From: CAZENU01 sp965117035
GTDB lineage: Bacteria; Chloroflexota; Dehalococcoidia; Lucifugimonadales; CAZENU01
Direction: 5' to 3'
NCBI GenBank assembly: GCA_965117035.1
Contig: OZ220748.1
Span: forward strand, 992,001 to 1,056,000
DNA length: 64,000 bases
The translations under genes were made by a program, and so were the position numbers. Positions 1-8,023 of the stretch are shown here, piece by piece. The number at the start of each line of letters is the position of its first letter. Positions within the stretch are counted from its first letter, which is position 1. The notes under the pieces are model-generated. The model made no database searches. It saw nothing but the letters and a program-made list of their open reading frames with translations, and had not been told where the DNA came from.

Positions 1-2
1 CC

Positions 3-2111
3 ACCGTGTACCGCGACGCCCATATTGGCAACCTGCGCTCCTACCTGATGGCCGACTGGATCCGGCGCACGCTGGAGATGCAGGGCCCGCGCGTGCTGCA
101 CGTCAAGAACATCACCGACGTCGGCCACATGCGCCAGGAGGTGCTCGAGCGGGGCGAGGACAAGGTCATCGCGGCGGCGCTGGCCGCGGGCAAGACGCCG
201 GGGGAGATCGCCGAGACGTACACCGAGCGGTTCCTGCGCGACGAAGAAAAGCTCAACATCATCCCGGCGGACCACTTCCCGAGGGCCACGGCGCATATCG
301 ACGAGATGCTGGAGATCGTCGAGGACCTCGTCGCCAAGGGCCTCGCCTACGAGGTCGACGGCAACGTCTACTACAGCGTCGCGGCCTCTCCAGGCTACGG
401 CGCGCTGTCCGGCAACATCCAGGAAGAGGCGCTGCTGGAGGCCGTCCGCACAGAGGCCGACCCGCGCAAGAGGGACGTGCGCGACTTCACGCTGTGGAAG
501 GCGGCCGAGCCGGGACGCGATCTGAAGTGGCCCAGCCGGTGGGGAGAAGGCTTCCCCGGATGGCACATCGAGTGCTCGGCCATGTCGATCAAGTACCTCG
601 GACCGCGGTTCGACATCCACACGGGAGGCGTCGACAACATCTTCCCGCACCACGAGGGCGAGATCGCCCAGAGCGAGGGTTTCACCGGCGGCCCGGTGGT
701 CGGCACCTGGGTGCACGGACAACACCTGCTCGCCGACGGCGTGAAGATGGCCAAGTCGACCGGCAACTCGTTCATCCTGACCGACATCCAGAGCCGCGGC
801 ATCGACCCGCTCGCGTTCCGATACCTCTGCCTCACGACGAGGTACAGGTCCAGGCTGAATTTCACCTTCACGTCGCTGCGGGCGGCACAGCGGGCGTTGC
901 ACCGACTGCGCAACCGCGTCTGGGAGTGGCAGTCGACCGCCAACGGCGGCGCCCCCGACGATGACGCGGCTGCCCAATGGCGAAAGCGGCTGCTGGAGCG
1001 GGCCAACGACAATCTCGACATGCCGGGCGCCCTGGCGCTGACGTGGGAGGCCGCTCACTCGGACATGCGGCCCGCCGACAAGCTGGCCGTCGTCAGGGAC
1101 TTCGACCGGCTCCTGGGCCTCGATCTCGGCGACGCGAGAGAGCGCTACAGCGTCCCCGACGAGACCCTCGCCGCGATCGCCCGCAGGGCCGGCCTGCGCG
1201 ATCAGCGGCGCTACACCGAGGCCGACGAGGCGCGAGACGGTCTGAACGAAGCGGGCTTCGTCGTCGAAGACGGCCGGACCGCGACTCGCATCCGTCCCAA
1301 GACCGACTGGGAGAAGCGGCAGGAGGCGTGGCACACGGTCTCAGCCGCCGTGGAGGTGCCGTCGCTGCACGAGGAGGCCGACGCGGCCGACTTCAGCTTC
1401 GCCCTCGTCGCCCACAACTACGTCGACGACGTCCGGCGCTGCGTCGAGTCGGCGATGCGCTGGGCGGAAGGCCGCGCCGTCGAGATCGTCGCCGTCGACA
1501 ACGGCTCCACGGACGGCGCCGAGGAGTGGCTGGAGCACTCGGCCGCCAATGACCCCAGGATCAGGGTTATCCACACAGACCACGCCCTCGGGGAGGGCGC
1601 CGCGCGCAACGTTGCCCTCAAGCAGTGCCGCGGACGCACCATCGTCCTGCTCGACACCAGCGTGGAGGTCACCGGCGACCTGCTCGGCCCGATCGACCGC
1701 ATGCTGGAGGACGACAGCGTGGGCGTGGCCGGGCCCTTCGGGCTGCGGACCAGCAACCTGCACCACTTCCACGAGGGCGAGGGCGAGGCGGGCGACATGG
1801 ACGCCATGCAGGCCTACTGCTTCGCGTTCCGACGCCGACGGCTCCGCGACGTCGGCCTGATGCGCGAGAGCTACAGGTTCTACCGGAACCTCGACCTGGA
1901 CTACAGCTTCCACTTCAAGGAGCGCGGCTATCGCATAGTCGCCGATCCCACCCTGCCCGTACGGCGCCACGAGCACAGGGCCTGGAACGAGCTGTCCGAG
2001 GGCGAGCGGGACGAGCTGAGCCGCAAGAACTACCGGCGCTTCCTGGACAGGTGGGGCGACCGCGAGGACCTGCTCGTCAGCAACCAGCGCGACAACCGGC
2101 GACGCGTGTGA
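3..2111 (+). CDS. cysS: Cysteinyl-tRNA synthetase fused to a C-terminal GT2-type glycosyltransferase domain (5' partial)
   Basis: Charges tRNA-Cys with cysteine in the cytoplasm. The reading frame is open at the left edge, so roughly the first 30 residues lie outside. Numbering from the codon at position 6, the class I HIGH motif appears as HIGN at the very start, the zinc ligand Cys sits in HIECSAM (Cys190), HHEGE follows, and the KMSKS loop reads KMAKS at 247-251. The synthetase part is full length to about residue 450. Then, without a stop, comes a GT-A fold of about 230 residues: DNGSTDG near residue 498, an LLDTS segment where the DxD metal site is expected, and a C-terminal LDLDYSFHFKERGYRI block typical of GT2 enzymes. 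A transferase domain on CysRS is unusual; its substrate is unknown. The synthetase call is certain; the activity of the GT2 part is inferred. Confidence 0.93.
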   Translation, partial: TVYRDAHIGNLRSYLMADWIRRTLEMQGPRVLHVKNITDVGHMRQEVLERGEDKVIAAALAAGKTPGEIAETYTERFLRDEEKLNIIPADHFPRATAHIDEMLEIVEDLVAKGLAYEVDGNVYYSVAASPGYGALSGNIQEEALLEAVRTEADPRKRDVRDFTLWKAAEPGRDLKWPSRWGEGFPGWHIECSAMSIKYLGPRFDIHTGGVDNIFPHHEGEIAQSEGFTGGPVVGTWVHGQHLLADGVKMAKSTGNSFILTDIQSRGIDPLAFRYLCLTTRYRSRLNFTFTSLRAAQRALHRLRNRVWEWQSTANGGAPDDDAAAQWRKRLLERANDNLDMPGALALTWEAAHSDMRPADKLAVVRDFDRLLGLDLGDARERYSVPDETLAAIARRAGLRDQRRYTEADEARDGLNEAGFVVEDGRTATRIRPKTDWEKRQEAWHTVSAAVEVPSLHEEADAADFSFALVAHNYVDDVRRCVESAMRWAEGRAVEIVAVDNGSTDGAEEWLEHSAANDPRIRVIHTDHALGEGAARNVALKQCRGRTIVLLDTSVEVTGDLLGPIDRMLEDDSVGVAGPFGLRTSNLHHFHEGEGEAGDMDAMQAYCFAFRRRRLRDVGLMRESYRFYRNLDLDYSFHFKERGYRIVADPTLPVRRHEHRAWNELSEGERDELSRKNYRRFLDRWGDREDLLVSNQRDNRRRV

Positions 2112-2131
2112 AATCGGAAGTCGCGGGCGTG

Positions 2132-2137
2132 TATAAT
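2132..2137 (+). promoter_or_regulatory. Putative -10 box (TATAAT) upstream of the cation exchanger gene
   Basis: An exact TATAAT stands 68 bases before the GTG at 2206, in the only AT-rich spot of the 94-base gap. No convincing -35 hexamer is seen. Exact TATAAT is rare in DNA this GC-rich and recurs here just before starts. Confidence 0.4.
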
Positions 2138-2205
2138 CTCGCGCGTCGAACCGACGGCGTCGTCCTGACAGCCGTCGGGCACATCGAACCTGATTCGGAG
2201 CCGCC

Positions 2206-3477
2206 GTGTCGCTGACAGAAGCCCTGCGCCATCGGTCGCTGGTGTGGCTGTGGATATTCGCGCTGTTCGCGGTACCGGGATTCCTGGTGCGGGTTACCGA
2301 CTCGCATCTCGATCCCGCGCTGCTGGCCGTGATATTCGGGCTCGGCATCGTGGGCGGCGCGTTCCTGCTCTCCTGGGCCGCGGAGGTGGCCCAGATCGAC
2401 GTCTCCGCGTCGCTGGCCCTCGCCGTGCTGGCGCTGATCGCGATCCTGCCCGAGTACTCCATCGAGGCGGTGCTGGCCTGGAAGGCCGGCGCGTCCTTCG
2501 ACCTGGTGACCCGCGAGGTCACGGAGCGCATGGAGCTGGTCGCCGCGAACGTCACCGGCGCGAACCGCCTGCTCGTCGGCCTCGGGTGGCCGACTGTCAT
2601 CCTGATCTTCTGGCTGGTGCGCCGCAAGCCGCTGGACCTGCGCGGCGAGATATCCCTGGAGCTGGTCTTCCTGCTGGTGGCCACCCTCGTGACCTTCGCG
2701 ATCTTCTTCATGGGGCAGGTGCACCTTGTGCTGGCCGGAGTGCTGATCCTCCTGTATTTCGTCTATCTCTGGATCAGCTCGACGCACGAACCGGAGGAGC
2801 CGGAGCTCGCGGGACCGGCCGCGACGATCGGCGCGCTGCCAACCCGCGCCCGGCGCGTCACGGTGCTCGTGCTGTTCGTCTACTCGGCCGGGGTGATACT
2901 GATGGCCGCCGAGCCGTTCGTCGAGGCGCTCGTGGAGACGGGCGAGGCGCTGAACATCGACGAATTCATCCTGATCCAGTGGATCGCCCCGCTGGCCTCC
3001 GAGTCCCCCGAGATCATCGTCGCCGCGCTCTTCAGCCTGAGAGCCAATCCCCAGGCCGGGCTGACCACCGTGATTTCGGCCGAGGTCAACCAGATGACCC
3101 TGCTCATCGGCAGCATGGTCGTGATCTTCAGCCTGTCCGCCGGCCAGCCCCTGAACTTCCCGCTGGAGGACCGGCAGACGATCGAGTTCCTGCTCACGTC
3201 CGCCGTGTCGGGGTTCGCGCTGGCGCTCATCCTGCCCCGGATGATCGGCTGGAAGACCGGGACAATTCTGCTGGCCCTGTTCATCCTGCACCTACCGTTC
3301 GTCGACCCGTACTTGAGATGGATCACGATTTCACTACCATTTGCCGAGATTGAAGTACCCATTCCGGGACGGCGCGAGTTCGCAATACTGTACCTAACCC
3401 TCACCGCCATGGTGACGGCCTGGAACTGGCGCATCCTGCGCGACATGGCCGTCGGGCTCAGGACGCGCTCGGGGTAA
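2206..3477 (+). CDS. Sodium/calcium exchanger superfamily (CaCA) membrane protein
   Basis: Integral membrane antiporter of about 10 helices, 423 residues, probably exchanging Ca2+ or another divalent cation for Na+ or H+. The two characteristic alpha repeats are visible. The first, around residues 85-130, carries LPEYSIEAVLAWK followed by AANVTGANRLLVG. The second, around 265-305, carries ASESPEIIVAALF followed by SAEVNQMTLLIGS. The conserved acidic residues that line the ion path in this family (E in PEYS, E in SPE) are present. A charged loop after about residue 190 separates the halves. The GTG start at 2206 is preceded by GGAG. The gene stands alone after cysS and its substrate cannot be told from sequence. 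Confidence 0.85.
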   Translation: MSLTEALRHRSLVWLWIFALFAVPGFLVRVTDSHLDPALLAVIFGLGIVGGAFLLSWAAEVAQIDVSASLALAVLALIAILPEYSIEAVLAWKAGASFDLVTREVTERMELVAANVTGANRLLVGLGWPTVILIFWLVRRKPLDLRGEISLELVFLLVATLVTFAIFFMGQVHLVLAGVLILLYFVYLWISSTHEPEEPELAGPAATIGALPTRARRVTVLVLFVYSAGVILMAAEPFVEALVETGEALNIDEFILIQWIAPLASESPEIIVAALFSLRANPQAGLTTVISAEVNQMTLLIGSMVVIFSLSAGQPLNFPLEDRQTIEFLLTSAVSGFALALILPRMIGWKTGTILLALFILHLPFVDPYLRWITISLPFAEIEVPIPGRREFAILYLTLTAMVTAWNWRILRDMAVGLRTRSG

Positions 3478-3566
3478 CGGCGTCAGGACTGACTGCGTCG
3501 GGGACCCCGATCCCTCACCCACGCTCACAATCAGACAAGTTCCATCCACCCCTAGTTGGGCTTGGT

Positions 3567-3572
3567 ATACTG
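3567..3572 (+). promoter_or_regulatory. Putative -10 box (TATACT) for the HEPN/protease pair
   Basis: TATACT lies 28 bases before the GTG at 3600 in the 122-base gap after the exchanger gene, giving a leader of about 20 bases that includes an AGGTGA ribosome binding site. No clear -35 is seen. Confidence 0.35.
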
Positions 3573-3599
3573 GGACAATCGACTTGACCAGGTGATGCA

Positions 3600-3965
3600 G
3601 TGCTGACTCGAGAACACGCCCAGACAGCGCGAGAGTTCCTGGATAACGCCGCCATCGAGTTGGCTTCGGGCGACGAGCTCCAGGGCTCCGAGAAGTTGTG
3701 GGGAGCCGCATCCCACGCGATCATGGCTGTCGCGCAGCAGAGAGAATGGCCATACGGGAATCACCGCGCGATGGTGTATGCCGCCAGGCGCATAGCGGAC
3801 GAGACCAACGATGACGGACTGAGGGCCGGACTTGCGGCGGCGCAGAGCTTCCACGCCAACTTCTATCACGGCTTCATGGAACACGAGGACATAGAGCCCA
3901 ACGCAGAACTGGTCCGCCGGTTCGTCGATCGAATGCTGGCGGTGGGCGGGGTGAACGCGGCATGA
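3600..3965 (+). CDS. Small HEPN-like protein resembling the PaREP1 family
   Basis: All-alpha protein of 121 residues. The pattern LWGAASHAIMAVAQ, then WPYGNHRAM, then a late SFHANFYHGF resembles PaREP1-type HEPN proteins, usually small helical proteins found with toxin-antitoxin or nucleotidyltransferase partners. HEPN RNases use an R-x4-6-H motif; it is not clearly present here, so nuclease activity is uncertain. The GTG start at 3600 follows AGGTGA. The stop at 3963-3965 is only nine bases before the GTG of the retropepsin-like gene, so the two are almost certainly cotranscribed. The family call is by eye and of moderate confidence; function is unknown. Confidence 0.6.
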   Translation: MLTREHAQTAREFLDNAAIELASGDELQGSEKLWGAASHAIMAVAQQREWPYGNHRAMVYAARRIADETNDDGLRAGLAAAQSFHANFYHGFMEHEDIEPNAELVRRFVDRMLAVGGVNAA

Positions 3966-3974
3966 GGGGGAATA

Positions 3975-4373
3975 GTGACCCCGGGGCTCGCCGATAAGGG
4001 AACATTCAGTCTGAGGATCGAGATCGGCGTCGTGGGCGCTGATGAGATGGAGGAGATCGAGGCGCTCGTGGACACGGGTGCGACCACTACAGTGGTGCCC
4101 GGCTCACTGCTCAGGCGGCTTGGCATCTCTCCCACCCGCAGCGAGACCTTCGAGTACGCCGGCGGCGAGCGGGTCGAGCTGGACATGGCCGAGGCCAGGG
4201 CCCGAGTCGACGGCCGCGAGACCACGACGTGGGTGATCTTCGGTGAGGAGGGAGCGTCCGCGCTGCTCGGCGCGTACACGCTGGAAGGCGTGTTCCTGGG
4301 CGTGGACCCCCACGGCCAGAAACTGATCCCCGTGCAGGGGCTGTTGAAGGCGGCCGCGCACCCTTCCCACTAG
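3975..4373 (+). CDS. Retropepsin-like (clan AA) aspartic protease, small
   Basis: Protein of 132 residues with the retropepsin signature VDTGATTTVVP at about residues 32-42, where the DTGA aspartate would be catalytic; such enzymes work as homodimers, each chain giving one aspartate. A second conserved segment, SALLGAYTLEGVFLGVDP near the C terminus, matches the ALLG strand of this family. There is no signal peptide, so it is probably cytoplasmic. The GTG start at 3975 is preceded by GAGGGGGA. It follows the HEPN-like gene by nine bases, which suggests a two-gene module in which the protease may act on the partner; this is inference. Confidence 0.75.
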   Translation: MTPGLADKGTFSLRIEIGVVGADEMEEIEALVDTGATTTVVPGSLLRRLGISPTRSETFEYAGGERVELDMAEARARVDGRETTTWVIFGEEGASALLGAYTLEGVFLGVDPHGQKLIPVQGLLKAAAHPSH

Positions 4374-4403
4374 CCTCCGGCGAGCCGCTGCCCCGGGAGT
4401 CCT

Positions 4404-5390
4404 CTAGCTGCGGCGCTCGAGGACGTAGCCGACCAGCATCTCCAACGACTCGCGGTGCGCGTTGCGTTCGAGGCCGGCCAGGCATTCGACCGACCGGACG
4501 CCGTAGTCGCGGGCCTGGGCATAGGACTCCTCGATGACCGAGCTGTCGCTGGCGGCCGCGACGGCCGCGGCCAGTGTGCTCTCGTCGTTGGGGTCGTCCA
4601 GGTAGTCCAGTATCGGGCTGGCGCCGTTGCCGCGCTCGATCGCGATCAACGCCGGCAGCGTCAGGATGCCGTGCGCGAGGTCCTGGCCCACGGGCTTGCC
4701 GAACTCCTCGGGGTCGCCCTCGAAGTCGAGTATGTCATCGACGATCTGGTAGGCCATGCCGACGTTGTAGCCGTAGTCCCGCAGGCTGGACACGATCTCT
4801 TCGCCGGCGCCGCTGAGTACCGCTCCCGACTCCGCCGCGGTCGTGAACAGCGACGCCGTCTTGTTGTAGATGCGGTCCAGGTAGGAGCGCATGTCGTTCG
4901 CGGCGTAGACTCCGGCGCTCTCCTCCAGCTCGCCGCGGGACAGCTCCATGATCGTCTCGGCGAACCGCTTGATGACGCGGATGTCTTCCGTGTCGCAGAC
5001 CAGCGTCGCGGAGGCCGCGAAGATGTAGTCGCCGACCAGCACGGCCGCGGTCGTGCCCCACTGGCTGCTCACCGTCGGCCGGCCCCTGCGCGTGTCCGCC
5101 TTGTCCACGGTGTCGTCGTGCACGAGCGTCGCCACGTGGAGAAGCTCCACGGCGGTCGCCATGATCTCCGACGTGCGCCCGTCGGTCGGATGGAACCCGG
5201 CCGCCAGCAGCGTTATCGTAGGCCGCAGGCGCTTGCCGGTGCGCTGGAGCACGTGTTCGAGCAGGTCGACGAGCAGCGGCTCCTTCTTCGCGGCGAGGCC
5301 GCGAAGACGTTCCGCGGACCGGTCGAGCCCCTCCCGCACCGGCTCGTAGACGCGGTCGAGCGTGGCGGGCGTCGCGATGCTAGCGGCCAA
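4404..5390 (-). CDS. Polyprenyl diphosphate synthase (trans-isoprenyl transferase)
   Basis: Condenses isopentenyl diphosphate units with an allylic diphosphate to build a polyprenyl chain for quinones or other isoprenoids. Both aspartate-rich motifs are intact: HDDTVD with D92-D96 and VDDILD with D218-D222, plus GKRLRP at 52-57 and GQDL after the second motif. At 328 residues it is typical of long-chain (octaprenyl/heptaprenyl) synthases; chain length cannot be assigned from sequence alone. The best start is a TTG at 5388-5390 that overlaps the end of metG by 11 bases, indicating translational coupling. No ATG or GTG near the expected N terminus fits better. Confidence 0.9.
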   Translation of the reverse strand: MAASIATPATLDRVYEPVREGLDRSAERLRGLAAKKEPLLVDLLEHVLQRTGKRLRPTITLLAAGFHPTDGRTSEIMATAVELLHVATLVHDDTVDKADTRRGRPTVSSQWGTTAAVLVGDYIFAASATLVCDTEDIRVIKRFAETIMELSRGELEESAGVYAANDMRSYLDRIYNKTASLFTTAAESGAVLSGAGEEIVSSLRDYGYNVGMAYQIVDDILDFEGDPEEFGKPVGQDLAHGILTLPALIAIERGNGASPILDYLDDPNDESTLAAAVAAASDSSVIEESYAQARDYGVRSVECLAGLERNAHRESLEMLVGYVLERRS

Positions 5391-7047
5391 TCCGGTGGCT
5401 CTCTTCCTCGACGATCGACTCGTCCAGCTTCGCGAACAGCGGCTCCGGTTTCTGAAGCCGGGAGGCGCCGACGAGCGCCCCCGGTTCCCACGCCCAGCCC
5501 TGGTCTTCGACGCTCCCGTCGAGGCCCAGCAAGGCGTGCAGCTTCGCCGAGCTGAACGGGAGCACCGGATAGAGCGCGGTCTTCAGGCAGTTGATGACGG
5601 CGAGCGATACCCACAGCGTGGTCGCCGCGGAGCTTCTGTCTTCCCTCACCGCCTTCCACGGCTCCTTGCGGTCGAGGTACCGGTTGGCCGCCTGGGCCAG
5701 GGACATCGCCGCGCCCAGCCCCGCTCGAAACCGGCAGGCGCCGAGATTGGCCCCGGTCTCCTCGAAGCGCTGCCGCGCGGTGTCCAGCAGCTCGTTCGCG
5801 TCGGCGTCCAGATCTCCCGGGTTGGGCACGGCGCCGCCGAAGTTCCGGTACGACATCGTCAGCACCCGGTGCACCAGGTTGCCGTACGTGGCGACGAGCT
5901 CGTCGTTGTTGGCCCGCACGTACTCCCGCCACGTGAAGTCGGAGTCGCTCGTCTCCGGCATGTTGGACGCCAGCACGTACCTGAGCGGGTCGGGCTCGTG
6001 CCGGTCGAGATAGTCGGGCAGCCAGATCGCCCAGTTGCGGCTCGTCGAGATCTTCTGGTCTTCCAGGTTGAGGTACTCGTTCGCCGGGACGTCGTAGGGA
6101 AGGTTCAGGTTGCCGTAGCCGAGCAGCATCGCGGGCCAGATGACGGTGTGGAAGGGGATGTTGTCCTTCCCCATGAAGTAGTAGGCCCGGCAGTCCTTCT
6201 GCCAGAAGTCCTTCCACCGGTCCGGCGCTCCCGAGCGGTCGGCCCACTCGATCGACGCCGAGAGGTAGCCGATGACGGCCTCGAACCAGACGTATATCCG
6301 CTTGTCCTCGTAGCCGTCCAGCGGGACGGGCACGCCCCAGTCGATGTCGCGGGTGATGGCCCTGTCCTGGAGTCCGCCGCCCAGGTAGCCGACGGAGAAG
6401 TTGCGCACGTTCGGCCGCCAGTGCTCCCGGTCGCTGACCCACTCGAGCAGCCGGTCTTCGAATGCCGTCAGCTTGAGAAAGAAGTGCTCGGTGTCCCTGA
6501 TCTCCGGCGTGTCCCCGCAGAGCAGGCACACCATGTTGATCAGCTCTTCGGGGTCGAGGGTGCGGCCGCAGCTATCGCACTGGTCGCCGCGCGCGCCCTC
6601 GAAGTCGCAGTGGGGGCAGACGCCGCCCACGTAGCGGTCGGCGAGAAAGCGGCCGTCGGTGACGCAGTAGGGCTGCGTCATCGTGTCCTTGTAGATGTAG
6701 CCGTTCTCGTGCAGCCGCAGGAACATGTCCTGCGACACCTGCTGATGGTTGTCGGTGTGGGTCGAGGTGAACAGGTCGAAGCCGATGCCCAGGCGCCGCC
6801 AGTTGTCCAGGAACTCGGCGTGGTACTGGCTGAACACCTCCTCCGGCGTGACGCCGCGCTTCTCCGCCTCGAGGGTGACGGGCGTCCCGTGGGAGTCGCT
6901 CCCCGACACCATCAGCACCTCGTTGCCCTTCAGCCTGTGGTAGCGGGCGAAGATGTCGGCCGGCAGATAGCAGCCAGCGGTCTGGCCGAGGTGGATCGAA
7001 CCGTTGGCGTAAGGCCACGCGACCGCTACGAGAATCCGCTCTGACAT
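5380..7047 (-). CDS. metG: Methionyl-tRNA synthetase
   Basis: Charges tRNA-Met in the cytoplasm. The class I nucleotide-binding motif is HLGQ at residues 19-22, the zinc knuckles are CPHC, CDSC and CLLC in the connective peptide near residues 140-180, and the catalytic loop is KISTS near residue 331, the form used by the archaeal/Bacteroidetes-like MetRS branch rather than KMSKS. No C-terminal EMAP/Trbp111 dimerisation domain is present, giving 555 residues. The ATG at 7045-7047 was chosen because AGGGGA lies directly upstream and the protein then begins MSERILVAVAWPY. An ATG 12 codons earlier at 7083 lacks a ribosome binding site. It overlaps the polyprenyl synthase gene. Confidence 0.95.
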   Translation of the reverse strand: MSERILVAVAWPYANGSIHLGQTAGCYLPADIFARYHRLKGNEVLMVSGSDSHGTPVTLEAEKRGVTPEEVFSQYHAEFLDNWRRLGIGFDLFTSTHTDNHQQVSQDMFLRLHENGYIYKDTMTQPYCVTDGRFLADRYVGGVCPHCDFEGARGDQCDSCGRTLDPEELINMVCLLCGDTPEIRDTEHFFLKLTAFEDRLLEWVSDREHWRPNVRNFSVGYLGGGLQDRAITRDIDWGVPVPLDGYEDKRIYVWFEAVIGYLSASIEWADRSGAPDRWKDFWQKDCRAYYFMGKDNIPFHTVIWPAMLLGYGNLNLPYDVPANEYLNLEDQKISTSRNWAIWLPDYLDRHEPDPLRYVLASNMPETSDSDFTWREYVRANNDELVATYGNLVHRVLTMSYRNFGGAVPNPGDLDADANELLDTARQRFEETGANLGACRFRAGLGAAMSLAQAANRYLDRKEPWKAVREDRSSAATTLWVSLAVINCLKTALYPVLPFSSAKLHALLGLDGSVEDQGWAWEPGALVGASRLQKPEPLFAKLDESIVEEESHRIGR

Positions 7048-7126
7048 ATCCCCTGACCGGGCCCGCGAACGTTGGTTGTTCATGCTATCACAATCGGGCT
7101 GACGCCAAAGGCTCCGGAGGCGCCCG

Positions 7127-7951
7127 TCAGCTATGGGCGTCCAGCCAGAGCCGGTAGACCTCGCCGCGCGGCAGGCCCGTCTGCTCGGCTGCCAGGTCGA
7201 CGGCCGCGCGGGCGCGCATTCCGCCGTCCCGCAGGCGGGCCAGCAGCGTGACGGCTTCGTCGCGGCTGTTCGGCTCGGACGCCGTATCGGAGGCGCCCTC
7301 GATAACGAGCGTTACCTCGCCTTTCGGCGCTTCGAAGTGCTCGATGGCCCCGGACACCGTGCCGCGGAAGACCTCCTCGTGCAGCTTCGTCAGCTCGCGG
7401 GCGACGACGACGCGGCGGTCGCCGAGCGCGGCCAGCAGGTCGGCCAGGGCGGCCCTCAGCCTGTGCGGCGTCTCGAAGGCCAGCAGCGGCCGGGGCGCAG
7501 CCGCCTCCGACTCGAGCAGCGCCAGCCGGTCCCGGCGGCGCCGCGGCAGGAAGCCCAGGAAGACGAAACCTTCCATCGCAATTCCCGCGACGGAGACGGC
7601 CGCCGCCGGCGCGGAGGCGCCCGGCACCGCGGCGACCTCGAAGCCCGCAGCGGCGGCCGAGGCGACGAGCTCGGCGCCGGGGTCGTTGACGGCCGGCGTG
7701 CCGGCGTCGGACACGAGGGCGATATCGGAACCCGAGGCGAGCAGGTCCAGCAGCTCGGGCGTCTTCCTCGCGGCGTTGTGCTCGCGGTAGCTGGTCAGCG
7801 GCGTCTCGATCTCGTAGCGGGCCAACAGCCTGCGGGTGACCCTCGTGTCCTCGGCCGCGATCAGGTCTGCCTCGCGCAGGACGCGAAGCGCCCTCACGGT
7901 GATGTCCTCGAGGTTGCCGATCGGCGTGGCCACGACGTAGAGTGTGGGCAT
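7127..7951 (-). CDS. rsmI: 16S rRNA (cytidine1402-2'-O)-methyltransferase
   Basis: SAM-dependent enzyme that 2'-O-methylates C1402 in the decoding centre of 16S rRNA. The protein of 274 residues begins MPTLYVVATPIGNLEDITV, the family hallmark, and has AEDTR, SYREHN and LVSDAGTPAVNDPG, all characteristic of the tetrapyrrole-methylase fold subfamily RsmI. The ATG at 7949-7951 is set by the conserved N terminus; the longer open frame upstream is antisense to the next gene and not real. A TAGAAT box lies 27 bases upstream. It precedes metG in the same direction with an 79-base gap. Confidence 0.95.
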   Translation of the reverse strand: MPTLYVVATPIGNLEDITVRALRVLREADLIAAEDTRVTRRLLARYEIETPLTSYREHNAARKTPELLDLLASGSDIALVSDAGTPAVNDPGAELVASAAAAGFEVAAVPGASAPAAAVSVAGIAMEGFVFLGFLPRRRRDRLALLESEAAAPRPLLAFETPHRLRAALADLLAALGDRRVVVARELTKLHEEVFRGTVSGAIEHFEAPKGEVTLVIEGASDTASEPNSRDEAVTLLARLRDGGMRARAAVDLAAEQTGLPRGEVYRLWLDAHS

Positions 7952-7977
7952 GGTGCACCCGGAGGGGAAGATGGCGT

Positions 7978-7983
7978 ATTCTA
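7978..7983 (-). promoter_or_regulatory. Putative -10 box (TAGAAT) for rsmI
   Basis: Read on the minus strand, TAGAAT lies 27 bases before the rsmI ATG in the 72-base divergent gap with the sulfite-oxidase-like gene. No clear -35 is seen. Confidence 0.4.
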
Positions 7984-8023
7984 TCAGAGTGACCGGACCG
8001 TACTTCCCGCCGAGGTGCCGAAC

